Below are positions 17,188-26,595 of a stretch of 64,000 nt of DNA, piece by piece. The translations under genes and the position numbers were made by a program. Origin of the DNA: Cytophagales bacterium. GTDB taxonomy: Bacteria; Bacteroidota; Bacteroidia; Cytophagales; Microscillaceae. The stretch lies in NCBI GenBank assembly GCA_013298075.1, contig JAAFJG010000007.1:51705-115704 (forward strand), written 5' to 3'. The first letter of the stretch is position 1, and the number at the start of each line of letters is the position of its first letter. The notes beneath the pieces were generated by a model. It saw only the letters and a list, made by a program, of their open reading frames with translations. It did not search any database and was not told where the DNA came from.

Positions 17188-18177
17188 TTATACTTTTATA
17201 TCAATCGTTGAAAAATCTAAATCATTCATACATTTAAAATGCTTTTGCGGACAGGCGTGCTTTCCCATACGCGAACAAGGTCTGCAAGATAGATTTTTAT
17301 TTTCTAAAATAATAGCGTTGGTTGTTTTATAAGGATATAAGCCCAATTCTGGCACTGTACTTCCCCAAATACTATATAATTTTTTATCAAAAGCAGCCGC
17401 AATGTGCATCAAACCTGTATCGTGTGCGAATACGACTTGAGATTGTTGCACCACAGAAGCAGATTGAGCAATGCTTAATTTTCCACAAGTATTAAAAATA
17501 AAATCTTTTTGGTTGGTTTCTTTTTCGAATAATTTTATAATTTCTTCTGCATTTTTTTCGTCTTCTTTTCCACCTATCAAGACAATAGGCAAAGGCATTT
17601 TTTTACATAATTCTATCATTTTGGCGATAGGAAGGCGTTTTGTAAAATAACTTGCACCTATTACAATGCTTATAAAACCTTGTTTTTGATGTAAATCAGG
17701 AAAATAATTAAGCGGAATTATTTTATCATTGGCAATAAAAAAATCTAAGCCTTTGTTATCAGGCACAATTCCCAAAGGCGATAATGCTTCTAAATATCTA
17801 TCCGCAATATGATTTTTGGGTAATACATTTTTGAATTTGAAACGAACAAAAAGCCATCTTCTAAATCGTAATTTTTTGTAGGTATATGATTTTTTACCTA
17901 AGCAAAATTTGATATAAGTAGTTCTTTGATTGTTGTGCAAATCAATGACTACATCAAAATTTTCTTGTTTTAATGTTTTGATGAGATAATTTAATCCCTT
18001 TTCATCTAAAAAATGATTTTTATCAATATACGGATTGCTTTCTACTACTTCTTGGTATGCTTTTTTGGTACAAAAATGTATTTCTGCCTTATCAATTTGC
18101 TGTTTTAAACATCTCACCGCAGGAGTTGTCCACACAATATCACCAATCGCAGAAAAACGAATCACAAGAATTTTCAT
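17188..18177 (-). CDS. Glycosyltransferase family 9 (heptosyltransferase-like)
   Basis: 329-residue cytoplasmic-face GT9 enzyme. The start MKILVIRFSAIGDIVWTTPAVRCLK is the hallmark of LPS heptosyltransferases. The C-terminal half has the nucleotide-sugar site (VVFAHDTGLMHIAAAFDKKLYSIWGSTVPELGLYPY). Near the end there is a cysteine-rich stretch (LSCRPCSRMGKHACPQKHFKC) found in many Bacteroidota GT9 enzymes. The sugar donor is not determined, since many Bacteroidota lack heptose in LPS. It follows TerC by 23 bp on the same strand and is probably cotranscribed with it. Confidence 0.88.
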   Translation of the reverse strand: MKILVIRFSAIGDIVWTTPAVRCLKQQIDKAEIHFCTKKAYQEVVESNPYIDKNHFLDEKGLNYLIKTLKQENFDVVIDLHNNQRTTYIKFCLGKKSYTYKKLRFRRWLFVRFKFKNVLPKNHIADRYLEALSPLGIVPDNKGLDFFIANDKIIPLNYFPDLHQKQGFISIVIGASYFTKRLPIAKMIELCKKMPLPIVLIGGKEDEKNAEEIIKLFEKETNQKDFIFNTCGKLSIAQSASVVQQSQVVFAHDTGLMHIAAAFDKKLYSIWGSTVPELGLYPYKTTNAIILENKNLSCRPCSRMGKHACPQKHFKCMNDLDFSTIDIKV

Positions 18178-18200
18178 CAGTAAAAAACTAAAATATAAAT

Positions 18201-19283
18201 TTAATGTTGATGTTTTTCGTGTTTAACAGGAAATGCTAAAGAAGCTAAAACACTAATGATTAAAATACCAAGAATGATAAATAAAGAATAGTAATTTTTA
18301 TAGCCAATCATTTCCAAACCTTCGTGCCAAGCAATAGAAATAATCATTTTTGTCCCAATAAACATCAATAAAAATGATAAACCTGTTTTGAGATAATGGA
18401 ATAAGTGCATAACGCTTGACAAAAAGAAAAACATAGAACGCAAGCCCATAATCGCAAAAATATTCGAGAAAAATACGATATAAGGGTCTTTTGTTACGGC
18501 AAAAACGGCTGGAACTGAATCAACAGCAAATATTAAATCTGTAAATTCGATGACTAAAATAACTAAAAATAACGGAGTGATAAATACTTTTCCCATTCTT
18601 CTTACAAAAAATCTATCGGCTACATATCTTGGAAAAACAGCAAAATAACGAGAAGCTAAACGAACTACAGGATGTTTTTCAGTATCAATTTCTTCTTCTT
18701 CTTTTTCTGTGAGCATTTTATAGCCTGAAAAAATAAGTACTGCACCAAAAATATATAAAATAAATTCAAATTGATGAATCAAAGCAGAACCTACAAAAAT
18801 AAATATAAATCGCATCACAACTGCCCCTAAAACTCCCCACAATAGTACTTTTTTATAATATTTCTCTCGAACTTTGAAAGAAGCGAATATCAAAATAATC
18901 ACAAAAATATTATCGACAGACAAAGAATATTCTAATATCCAACCTGTCAAAAATTCTAAGGCAACTAAATCTCTGTAACTTTGAACGCTTTTTTCGTAAT
19001 TATTCGCATCTAAAATTACATCTTTTCGACTGTCTTTATCAACGTATTCTTTGACTACTTTATTTAAGCTATCAAAATCTTTGACACTGTGCATTTGTTC
19101 TCCATATTTATATAATAGGAAAGCAAAAATAAGTGCCATAATAACCCAAACTAAACTCCAAGTAGCTGCTTCTCGGAAGGAAACTGATTTATTTGTACGA
19201 CTTAGGACTCCTAAATCTAAGGTTAGCATCAGACTAATAAAGGCTAAAAAGCCAGCAAAAAATAGAAATTCGTTAAATCCCAT
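18201..19283 (-). CDS. TerC/Alx family integral membrane protein
   Basis: 360-residue protein with about eight to nine membrane spans. Family signatures are LTLDLGVLSR near the N-terminus, EYSLSVDNIFVIILIFASFKV, VIEFTDLIFAVDSVPAVFAVT, and NIFAIMGLRSMFFFLSSVM. TerC/Alx proteins are linked to manganese export, tellurite resistance and loading of metals onto exported proteins. No ter genes are adjacent. A charged insert (MLTEKEEEEIDTEKHPV) lies in the cytoplasmic loop. It is first gene of a two-gene leftward unit with the GT9 gene, and its promoter is back-to-back with that of the phosphorylase gene. Confidence 0.9.
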   Translation of the reverse strand: MGFNEFLFFAGFLAFISLMLTLDLGVLSRTNKSVSFREAATWSLVWVIMALIFAFLLYKYGEQMHSVKDFDSLNKVVKEYVDKDSRKDVILDANNYEKSVQSYRDLVALEFLTGWILEYSLSVDNIFVIILIFASFKVREKYYKKVLLWGVLGAVVMRFIFIFVGSALIHQFEFILYIFGAVLIFSGYKMLTEKEEEEIDTEKHPVVRLASRYFAVFPRYVADRFFVRRMGKVFITPLFLVILVIEFTDLIFAVDSVPAVFAVTKDPYIVFFSNIFAIMGLRSMFFFLSSVMHLFHYLKTGLSFLLMFIGTKMIISIAWHEGLEMIGYKNYYSLFIILGILIISVLASLAFPVKHEKHQH

Positions 19284-19386
19284 TGTCTAAATTAAAAATA
19301 ACTAAGGTTGTTCAAGTTTGTGTTTATCCTTACAAAATCATACCAAAATTTTTAGAATTGATATTTTTTTTGGTAAAATTGTGTTG

Positions 19387-19420
19387 CAAAGGTAAAAATA
19401 TTTTTTAATTATTCTATCAA
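19387..19420 (-). promoter_or_regulatory. Promoter of terC
   Basis: Minus strand TACCTTTG (19394-19387) followed by CAACAC, with a TTG at 19420-19418. The spacer of 23 bp is slightly long. Confidence 0.6.
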
Positions 19421-19516
19421 AAAAAAATATTTTTTTATTTTTTTATGTAAAAAACATTTTTAAAAGCCATTTTTTATCAAAATTAAAGTCCTTGCAAATG
19501 AATTATAGTAAATTTT

Positions 19517-19547
19517 TTGTGAAATTTAAAAAAATAGTGTACCTTTG
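19517..19547 (+). promoter_or_regulatory. Promoter of the glucan phosphorylase-like gene
   Basis: TTG at 19517-19519, 20 bp spacer, TACCTTTG at 19540-19547 followed by CAC. Transcription would start near 19553, excluding the ATG at 19492 and supporting the one at 19588. Confidence 0.85.
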
Positions 19548-19587
19548 CACATCTAAAAACACGTTATTAATTAAAATTATTATTATA

Positions 19588-21339
19588 ATGGCTCAAAAAG
19601 CAGAAAAAACTACCAAAACTACCTCTACTAAAAAAGAAGTGGGCAAGACTGAACAAGTCGAAAAAACAACAAAAAACGCAGTTACTCAATCTAAATTTTG
19701 GGATTTGCCTTATACTCCCGACAAAAAATATGAGAAAAAAACAGCTTATTTTTGTATGGAATTTGCGATTGACCAAGCACTCAAAATTTATTCGGGTGGC
19801 TTAGGTTATTTGGCTGGCTCACATCTTAAAAGTGCTTACGAATTAAAACAAAATTTTATTGCAGTCGGAATGTTGTGGAAATATGGCTATTATGACCAAA
19901 TGCGTAATCCTGATTTATCAATGCGTCCTGAATTTATCGAAAAAAAATATAGTTTTTTAGAAGATACGGGCATTGTTGTAAAAGTAAGAATTGCGGGAAA
20001 TGATAGCGTATTCGTAAAAGCATTTAAAGTAAAACCTGAAACTTTTAATACAGTTCCTTTATATTTATTAACGACTGATATTGAAGAAAATGACTACCTT
20101 TCTCGCACTATTACCAATCGCTTATATGATGATAATATTGCCACCAGAGTTGCTCAAAGTATTATTTTAGGCGTTGGTGGTGGAAAAGTTGTCGAGGCTT
20201 TGGGTGGTGCAGATATGTATCATATCAACGAAGGACACGCTTTGCCGTTGGCTTATTATTTATTGAATGAAAAATATAATCAAGATATAAAAGAAGTAAA
20301 AAAACATTTTGTGTTCACTACACATACGCCTGAAAAAGCAGGAAATGAAGAACATGACGCTTTTTATTTGAATGAAATGGGATTTTTCTCAAAAGATATG
20401 TCAAGAAAAGAAATTTTTGAGGAAACTGACGAAACAGGTATTTTGAACTACACAGTGGCGGCTATGCGTATGGCGAAAATTGCGAATGGCGTTTCTAAAT
20501 TGCACGCAGAAGTATCGAAAGATATGTGGAAATCGTATAAAGGAATTGCTAAAATTATTCCGATTACAAATGCCCAAAATTTTGAATATTGGCACGATAA
20601 AGAATTATATGCAGCCAACGCAAAAAATGATTTGAAAGCCATTGCCAATCGTAAAAAAGAATTAAAAAAATTATTATTTACGGAAATTGCTGACCAAACA
20701 GGAAAAATATTTAAAGAAGATGTTATCACAATTATTTGGGTAAGACGTTTTGCTTCTTATAAACGTGCCGATTTATTGTTGAATGACATCAAAAGATTTA
20801 AAGCATTAATTAGCAATCAAGAAAAACCTGTGCAAATTGTGTGGGCTGGAAAACCTTATCCATTTGACCAAGGAGCAGTCGAAACGTTCAATTATTTAGT
20901 CCATTATACCAAAGATTTGGATAATTGTGCTATTTTGACAGGTTACGAATTAGCGTTATCTAAATTGTTAAAAGGTGGGGCAGATATTTGGTTAAATACG
21001 CCTCGCAGACCGAGAGAAGCATCGGGTACGAGTGGTATGAGTGGTGCGATGAATGGAGCAGTAAGTTTGTCAATTTTTGATGGTTGGATTTGTGAATTTG
21101 CAAAACATGGAGAAAATGCGTTTATCGTAGAGCCTGTTGATGCAACTTTGCCAACGAAAGAACAAGATAGAATCGATTGCGATAATGTCTATAAAGTTAT
21201 CGAAAATGAAGTTTTGCCTTTGTATTATGATACACCTGAAAAATGGTTACAAATCGTCAAAAAAAGTTTAGAAGAAGTAGCACCTGCTTTCGAATCTTCA
21301 AGAATGGCTGACGAATATTATCAAAATTTATATAAATAA
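19588..21339 (+). CDS. Alpha-glucan phosphorylase-like protein (GT35) lacking the PLP lysine
   Basis: 583-residue member of the short alpha-glucan phosphorylase group. GT35 blocks are clear: GGLGYLAGSHLKSAYEL, HINEGHALPLAYYLL, VFTTHTPEKAGNEEHD, WVRRFASYKRADLLL and RPREASGTSGMSGAMNGA. In active phosphorylases the residue after GTSGM or GTGNM is the lysine that binds pyridoxal phosphate; here codon 485 is serine (AGT at 21040-21042). The protein is also shorter than the ~700-850 residues usual for the family. Either it acts without PLP, for example as a hydrolase, a structural or binding protein, or the family in this lineage works differently. The first ~30 residues are a lysine/threonine-rich tail. 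A terminator follows. The family assignment is firm; catalytic activity is doubtful. Confidence 0.85.
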   Translation: MAQKAEKTTKTTSTKKEVGKTEQVEKTTKNAVTQSKFWDLPYTPDKKYEKKTAYFCMEFAIDQALKIYSGGLGYLAGSHLKSAYELKQNFIAVGMLWKYGYYDQMRNPDLSMRPEFIEKKYSFLEDTGIVVKVRIAGNDSVFVKAFKVKPETFNTVPLYLLTTDIEENDYLSRTITNRLYDDNIATRVAQSIILGVGGGKVVEALGGADMYHINEGHALPLAYYLLNEKYNQDIKEVKKHFVFTTHTPEKAGNEEHDAFYLNEMGFFSKDMSRKEIFEETDETGILNYTVAAMRMAKIANGVSKLHAEVSKDMWKSYKGIAKIIPITNAQNFEYWHDKELYAANAKNDLKAIANRKKELKKLLFTEIADQTGKIFKEDVITIIWVRRFASYKRADLLLNDIKRFKALISNQEKPVQIVWAGKPYPFDQGAVETFNYLVHYTKDLDNCAILTGYELALSKLLKGGADIWLNTPRRPREASGTSGMSGAMNGAVSLSIFDGWICEFAKHGENAFIVEPVDATLPTKEQDRIDCDNVYKVIENEVLPLYYDTPEKWLQIVKKSLEEVAPAFESSRMADEYYQNLYK

Positions 21340-21349
21340 TCAGATTATT

Positions 21350-21392
21350 TATCAACTTATCAGATTTTTATTTGGTAAGTTGATATTTTTTA
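21350..21392 (+). terminator. Terminator after the phosphorylase-like gene
   Basis: TATCAACTTATC (21350-21361) pairs with GGTAAGTTGATA (21374-21385), followed by a T-run. Confidence 0.75.
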
Positions 21393-21466
21393 CAAATTTT
21401 TTAAACCTATCAAATTCAAAAATAAAAATGATTGATGATAGATACTCAAAAATAATTATTTTTATG

Positions 21467-21545
21467 ATTTTTTAAGATGTAAAACCTTGAAAATCAAGCT
21501 AATCAATCTTAAAAATCACGCTAATCTACATAAATCTTGGTAAAA
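21467..21545 (+). repeat. Family 3 AATC-periodic repeat, copy 1
   Basis: AATC recurs about every 9 nt within a shared frame (AAATCAAGCTAATCAATC, then AAAAATCACGCTAATC, ending AAATCTTGGTAAAA). Related copies are at 30834 and 49035, all upstream of a plus-strand gene. The rest of the gap between 21340 and 21680 shows no gene or clear promoter. Confidence 0.65.
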
Positions 21546-21680
21546 TTTACGCATACAACCCACAAAACAACAGACGCTGCTACAAACTCACTTCTTTTTA
21601 TCACACAAAAAATAAATCATAAAAAATAAAATTGGTATAATTTTATCACGTTATAATAATATTAAACAAAACAAATTAAA

Positions 21681-23906
21681 ATGGAAAATCAAAAAAACAA
21701 CCAAGAAAATAATCAACAACCCGCCGAAAATAAACCCAAAGATTTGATAGAGCCTAAAAAAAAATCAAAAAATCACAGAAAAGGCAAACCCCAAAAATCA
21801 CGTGATTTTGTGTATGAATTAAGCAGATTATTCAAAAAAAATCAAGGAAAAATTTTTTCTGTCAAACGAATTTTTAGAGAACTAAACGTTACTGATGGCA
21901 ACGTAAAAAGCATTATTGTAGAAGCCTTAGAAAAATTGTTGGAAAAAGGCGATGTGTATATGACTGAAGAAGGTGATATTGCTGCCAACGTCAAAACTGA
22001 AATGGCGGAAGGAATAGTCGATTTTGTCAATTCAAGATTTTGCTTTGTCATCGTAGAAGGGCGTGAATTAGACGTAAAAGTAAACGCAGAATTTACTAAA
22101 TTTGCGTTTGATGGCGATAGAGTAAAACTCGAAATATTCCCAGCCAAAGAAGGTGTTAAACCTGATGGACGAATTATAGAAGTGCTTCAAAGAAAAGTAC
22201 AACAAATAGTCGGAAAATTAGAATTAGGAAAATTTGCTTTCGTATTGCCTGATAATAAAAAAATTCATCAAGATATTTTTATCGATAAAAACAAACTCAA
22301 AAACGCTAAAAATGGCGATAAAGTAATCGTAAAAATCGTAAAATATCCTCAGGAAATCAATACAAGTCCTGTCGGTGAAATTACAGAAGTGTTAGGAAAA
22401 GCAGGAGAAAATAATACCGAAATGCACGCTATTTTGGCTGAATATGGTTTGCCTTTGCATTTCCCACAAGAAGTAGTGGAGGAAGCAAAACTAATAAAAG
22501 CAAAAACGACAGACGCAGAAATCAAAAAAAGACGTGATTTTAGAAATGTACTTACTTTTACGATTGACCCAGCCGATGCCAAAGATTTTGATGATGCTAT
22601 TTCGATGCAAAAATTAGAGAATGGACATTGGGAAATTGGCGTGCATATCGCAGACGTAACGCATTATGTAAAAGAAAATACGATTTTGGAAGATGAAGCC
22701 AAATACCGCGCCACTTCCGTTTATTTGGTGGATAGAGTCGTTCCGATGTTGCCCGAAAGATTATCTAATGAATTATGTTCGCTCCGACCGAACGAAGATA
22801 AACTTACTTTTTCAGCAGTTTTCGAAATTGATGACAATGCAAATGTGCATAAAGAATGGTTTGGAAGGACAATTATTCATTCTGATAGACGTTTTTCTTA
22901 TGAAGATGCGCAAGAAAGATTGGAAAAAAACGAAGGTGATTTGGCTACAGAATTGATTATTTTGAATAATATTGCCAAAAAATTCACAGAAAAAAGATTT
23001 CAAAAAGGAGCAATAAGTTTCGAAACGCAAGAAGTAAAATTCAAATTAGACGAAAAGGGAGTTCCGATTGGTATTTATATCAAACAAAGAAAAGATGCTC
23101 ATAGATTGATTGAAGAATATATGTTGTTGGCAAATAAGCAAGTCGCAGAATTTATCTATAAACAAAAACAAAAAGATGGCACGCCAAAACCGATGGTTTA
23201 TCGCGTACACGAGCCACCTGTAGAAGATAAATTGTTAAATTTTGCTACTTTTGCACGTCAATTTGGCTATGAAGTAAAAACAAAAGGAAAAGAAATTGCG
23301 AGTTCTTTGAATAAAATGCTGACAAGTGTACAAAATACGCCACAACAAAATACGTTAGAAAGTTTGGCAATCAGAACAATGGCAAAGGCTCGATATAGCA
23401 TCGAAACGATTGGGCATTATGGCTTGGCTTTCCAACATTATACGCATTTTACTTCTCCGATTCGCCGTTATCCTGATATGATGGCACATCGATTATTGGC
23501 TATGTATCTGAATAAAAAAGAAGTTGAAGACGTAAAACAATTAGAAAAACAATGCAAACATTCGACTGATATGGAGAAAAAAGCAGCCGACGCAGAGCGT
23601 GCTTCTACCAAATATAAGCAAGTGGAATATATGCAAATTTTGACTAAAAACGAAAACAAAATATTTGATGGCGTGATTACAGGCGTTACAGAATGGGGCG
23701 TATATGTAGAAATCACAGAAACAAAATGTGAGGGAATGGTGCGTTTGGGTGATATTTATGACGATATGTATTATTTGGAAGCAGAAAAATATCGTTTAGT
23801 GGGTTCTCGTTCTAAAAGAATTATTACTTTTGGTGATGTGGTGCGTGTGAAAGTAAAAGATACAAATTTAGAAAAAAGAACGATGGATTTGTTGATGGTT
23901 AAATAA
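21681..23906 (+). CDS. rnr: Ribonuclease R
   Basis: 741-residue 3'-5' exoribonuclease of the RNase II/R family that degrades structured RNA. Domains in order: a lysine- and glutamine-rich start (residues 1-35), a winged-helix-like segment (~40-95), two cold-shock domains (~100-250), the RNB catalytic domain with TIDPADAKDFDDAIS at ~293-307 carrying the metal-binding aspartates, and HYTHFTSPIRRYPDMMAHR near 590. A C-terminal S1 domain (~655-740) follows. Length and layout are normal for RNase R. It stands alone. Confidence 0.95.
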   Translation: MENQKNNQENNQQPAENKPKDLIEPKKKSKNHRKGKPQKSRDFVYELSRLFKKNQGKIFSVKRIFRELNVTDGNVKSIIVEALEKLLEKGDVYMTEEGDIAANVKTEMAEGIVDFVNSRFCFVIVEGRELDVKVNAEFTKFAFDGDRVKLEIFPAKEGVKPDGRIIEVLQRKVQQIVGKLELGKFAFVLPDNKKIHQDIFIDKNKLKNAKNGDKVIVKIVKYPQEINTSPVGEITEVLGKAGENNTEMHAILAEYGLPLHFPQEVVEEAKLIKAKTTDAEIKKRRDFRNVLTFTIDPADAKDFDDAISMQKLENGHWEIGVHIADVTHYVKENTILEDEAKYRATSVYLVDRVVPMLPERLSNELCSLRPNEDKLTFSAVFEIDDNANVHKEWFGRTIIHSDRRFSYEDAQERLEKNEGDLATELIILNNIAKKFTEKRFQKGAISFETQEVKFKLDEKGVPIGIYIKQRKDAHRLIEEYMLLANKQVAEFIYKQKQKDGTPKPMVYRVHEPPVEDKLLNFATFARQFGYEVKTKGKEIASSLNKMLTSVQNTPQQNTLESLAIRTMAKARYSIETIGHYGLAFQHYTHFTSPIRRYPDMMAHRLLAMYLNKKEVEDVKQLEKQCKHSTDMEKKAADAERASTKYKQVEYMQILTKNENKIFDGVITGVTEWGVYVEITETKCEGMVRLGDIYDDMYYLEAEKYRLVGSRSKRIITFGDVVRVKVKDTNLEKRTMDLLMVK

Positions 23907-23963
23907 TATTGCTTGATTATTTATCATAAAAATTCCGTTTTTTAGAATATAAATATGATATAA

Positions 23964-24044
23964 CGAACTAAGTAAAAAATATTGTACCTAATAAAAAACT
24001 TCTACCTATATAAATCAGGTAATTTATTTTTTAAATGCTTCCTA
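23964..24044 (+). repeat. Degenerate family 2 element
   Basis: Starts GAACTAAGTAAAAAATATTG and ends GTAATTTATTTTTTAAATGC then TTCCTA, closely resembling the two ends of the elements at 61175 and 63832 but without the GC-rich arms. Confidence 0.6.
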
Positions 24045-24073
24045 AAACGTAGACGCATTAACGCCTACGTTTT
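24044..24073 (+). terminator. Hairpin downstream of rnr
   Basis: AAAACGTAG (24044-24052) pairs with CTACGTTTT (24065-24073), with a further CG pair inside the loop. It is a likely terminator for rnr. Confidence 0.6.
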
Positions 24074-24141
24074 GTTAAACTTGTTATAGAATAATAAAAT
24101 ATTTTATTATCAATGAGTTTATATTTTTTATAAAATTTCTT

Positions 24142-24149
24142 TATTTTTG
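24142..24149 (+). promoter_or_regulatory. -7 element for the spermidine-synthase-like gene
   Basis: TATTTTTG followed by CAAAA, 52 bp before the ATG. No TTG at the expected -33 position is evident. Confidence 0.5.
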
Positions 24150-24200
24150 CAAAAATTTAAAAAAACAATTCAAAATAATAATTAAAAAAATCAACTAAAA

Positions 24201-25763
24201 ATGTCTTCTCTCACACATAAAGCATCAGTTCCAATTCTGCTTACTTCTGTTTTTATCATTGCTATTTGTAGTATTTTGTACGAATTATTGATTAGTAGTA
24301 TTTCAGCCTATTTTTTAGGCAGTAGTATTTTTCATTTTTCTATTACGATAGGTTTTTTCCTTTCTGCGATGGGTTTGGGTGCATTTTTATCCAAATATAT
24401 TGGTGATGAATATTTATTAGAAAATTTTATTTGGTTCGAATTATGGTTGGGAATTGTGGGAGGAATTTCAGGCGTGGTTTTATATTTGGGTTATGCTTTT
24501 ACACAAAATTATTATTTGTTGGCATTTTCATTGATTACCGCCATCGGTACTTTGGTTGGTTTAGAAATTCCATTATTAACTCGAATCATCAAAGCCCATT
24601 TCAATCTCAAAGATACTTTGGCACAAGTACTTTCTTTCGATTATTTGGGAGCATTATTTGCCTCAATTTTATTTCCTGTTGTTTTATTGCCTTATTTTGG
24701 CTTATTAAGAACTTCTTTTTTTATTGGTTTATTAAATTTAGCGATATGTTTATTCAATTTATGGATTTTTAGAAAACAAATCAAAGGTTTTTTAAGAACA
24801 TTTATCATTGCTATTGTGATGACAATAATTTATACGATAGGTTTTTGGGGAGGTTTGGGAGTGCAAAATTATTTAGAACAATTTTTATATAGTGATGAAA
24901 TTATTTTTAATACGCAATCTGCTTACCAACGCATAGTCGTAACGCGTGATGCGCCTGATGTAAGACTTTATTTGAATGGAAATTTACAATTTTCTGCTCA
25001 AGATGAACATCGTTATCACGAGCCTTTGGTGCATTTTCCGTTGGCATTGGCAAATCAAAAAGAAAAAATATTATTTTTAGGAGCAGGAGATGGTTTGGCG
25101 GTAAGAGAATTATTAAAATATCAAGCCATTAAAGAAATTCACGTAGTTGATTTGGATTCGATGATGACCAATCTTGCTCGAAAACATCCTTTATTTTTAA
25201 ATTTGAATGAAGGAGCATTAAATAATAAAAAAGTCAAAATTTTTAATCAAGATGCGTATAAATTTTTAGAAAATAACAAAGAAATTTATGACGTGATTAT
25301 TATTGATTTGCCTGACCCATCGGAAGTAAGTTTAGGAAAATTATATAGCAAAGAATTTTATTATTTAGTTAAAAAAAGATTGGCAAGAGATGGAGCAATG
25401 ATTACGCAATCAGCCTCGCCATTTTTTACAAAAAATGCCTTTTGGTGTATTTATCACACTTTACAAGAGATTTTTCCGAGTGTTTTGCCTATCACCGTTC
25501 ACGTGCCATCTTTCGGACAATGGGGATTTAATATAGCCATGCCGCATACAACTTTTGATAAAAAAGAAAGTATTGAAAGAATTGAGAAATTTTTATTCGA
25601 AAAAAATAAAACCATTCCTTTCAAATATCTCAATAAAGAAACCGTAGGAAGTTTGTTTGTTTTTGATGAGGATTTGAAAGAATCGAAAACAGAAATTAAT
25701 ACATTGGATACACAAAAATTGGTGCAATATTATGAAAAAAGTTGGGATTCATACAATCGATAA
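24201..25763 (+). CDS. Membrane-anchored spermidine synthase-like aminopropyltransferase
   Basis: 520-residue fusion of an N-terminal membrane part (about six to seven spans in residues 10-225) and a C-terminal spermidine synthase fold. The SAM-type binding site is FLGAGDGLAVREL at ~290-302, with the acidic VVDLD and the catalytic region IIDLPDPSEVSLGKLYSKEFY at ~365-385. In polyamine aminopropyltransferases the acid in D-x-x-D forms binds the diamine; here DLPDP is retained. Membrane-fused members are common in bacteria but their real substrate is mostly untested. It is followed after 32 bp by a LutA-like gene, suggesting an operon. Confidence 0.85.
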   Translation: MSSLTHKASVPILLTSVFIIAICSILYELLISSISAYFLGSSIFHFSITIGFFLSAMGLGAFLSKYIGDEYLLENFIWFELWLGIVGGISGVVLYLGYAFTQNYYLLAFSLITAIGTLVGLEIPLLTRIIKAHFNLKDTLAQVLSFDYLGALFASILFPVVLLPYFGLLRTSFFIGLLNLAICLFNLWIFRKQIKGFLRTFIIAIVMTIIYTIGFWGGLGVQNYLEQFLYSDEIIFNTQSAYQRIVVTRDAPDVRLYLNGNLQFSAQDEHRYHEPLVHFPLALANQKEKILFLGAGDGLAVRELLKYQAIKEIHVVDLDSMMTNLARKHPLFLNLNEGALNNKKVKIFNQDAYKFLENNKEIYDVIIIDLPDPSEVSLGKLYSKEFYYLVKKRLARDGAMITQSASPFFTKNAFWCIYHTLQEIFPSVLPITVHVPSFGQWGFNIAMPHTTFDKKESIERIEKFLFEKNKTIPFKYLNKETVGSLFVFDEDLKESKTEINTLDTQKLVQYYEKSWDSYNR

Positions 25764-25795
25764 AAAAACATTATCACAAATAAATTAAAAAATCA

Positions 25796-26515
25796 TTGAA
25801 AGTAGAAATATTTATTCCTTGTTTTATTGACCAATTTTATCCGCAAACGGCTGTAAATATGGTCAAAATATTAGAAAAATTATCGTGTGAAGTCAATTAT
25901 AATTTATCACAAACTTGCTGCGGACAACCCGCTTATAACGCTGGATATAGCCAACAAGCCAAAAAAATTGCTGAAAAATTTATCAAAGATTTTCAAAATA
26001 ATGATGATTATATTGTTGTGCCATCTGCTTCGTGTGTGGGAATGATTCGAAATGCTTATGCTCATTTATTTGATAAAAATTCCAAAGAATATTTTGCCAT
26101 TCAACAAAGAGTATTCGAATTTACAGAATTTTTGGTCGATATTTTAAAAGTTGAAAAAATAGAAGGGGCGAAATTAGAAGGCACAGCCACTTATCACGAC
26201 TCGTGCAGTGCGTTGCGTGAGTGTCAAATCAAAGAAGCACCCCGAAAATTACTCTCAAATGTGATAGGTTTAGAATTATTAGAATTGCCCGAAAATGAAA
26301 CTTGTTGTGGTTTTGGTGGTACATTTGCAGTGAAATTTCCTGCTATTTCTGTAGCAATGGCTGAACAAAAAATTGACAATGCCACTTCTACGCAAGCACA
26401 ATATTTGATTTCAAGTGATGCGTCTTGTTTGATGCACTTGGAAAGTTATGTTGAAAAATATAAAAAAAATATTAAAATAATGCACTTAATTGATGTATTG
26501 GCGGAAGGTTGGTAG
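25796..26515 (+). CDS. Cysteine-rich (Fe-S)-binding oxidoreductase subunit, LutA/YkgE type
   Basis: 239-residue protein with two CCG domains: TCCGQPAYNAG (Cys41-Cys42) and TCCGFGGTF (Cys170-Cys171), each paired with an upstream cysteine (Cys9, Cys137). Such domains bind a noncubane [4Fe-4S] cluster in lactate utilisation protein LutA and heterodisulfide reductase-type subunits. The start codon is TTG at 25796: this gives the family start MKVEIFIPCFIDQFYPQ, and no ATG is available there. LutB and LutC partners are not adjacent, so lactate oxidation is only a family-based suggestion. It may share a transcript with the spermidine-synthase-like gene. A terminator follows. Confidence 0.88.
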   Translation: MKVEIFIPCFIDQFYPQTAVNMVKILEKLSCEVNYNLSQTCCGQPAYNAGYSQQAKKIAEKFIKDFQNNDDYIVVPSASCVGMIRNAYAHLFDKNSKEYFAIQQRVFEFTEFLVDILKVEKIEGAKLEGTATYHDSCSALRECQIKEAPRKLLSNVIGLELLELPENETCCGFGGTFAVKFPAISVAMAEQKIDNATSTQAQYLISSDASCLMHLESYVEKYKKNIKIMHLIDVLAEGW

Positions 26516-26525
26516 AAAATAGATA

Positions 26526-26566
26526 AAAAAAGCCTACAAAAATATAAATTTTATAGGCTTTTTTTT
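26526..26566. terminator. Bidirectional terminator
   Basis: AAAAAAGCCTA (26526-26536) pairs with TAGGCTTTTTT (26554-26564). It lies between the convergent LutA-like and methyltransferase genes. Confidence 0.8.
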
Positions 26567-26595
26567 GTGTCATTTTTTTATCGAAACAAAAATTT

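Noticed and set aside
19492..19587. Upstream ATG for the phosphorylase-like gene
   Set aside because: The promoter's -7 box lies at 19540-19547, inside this extension, so it cannot be translated from that promoter.
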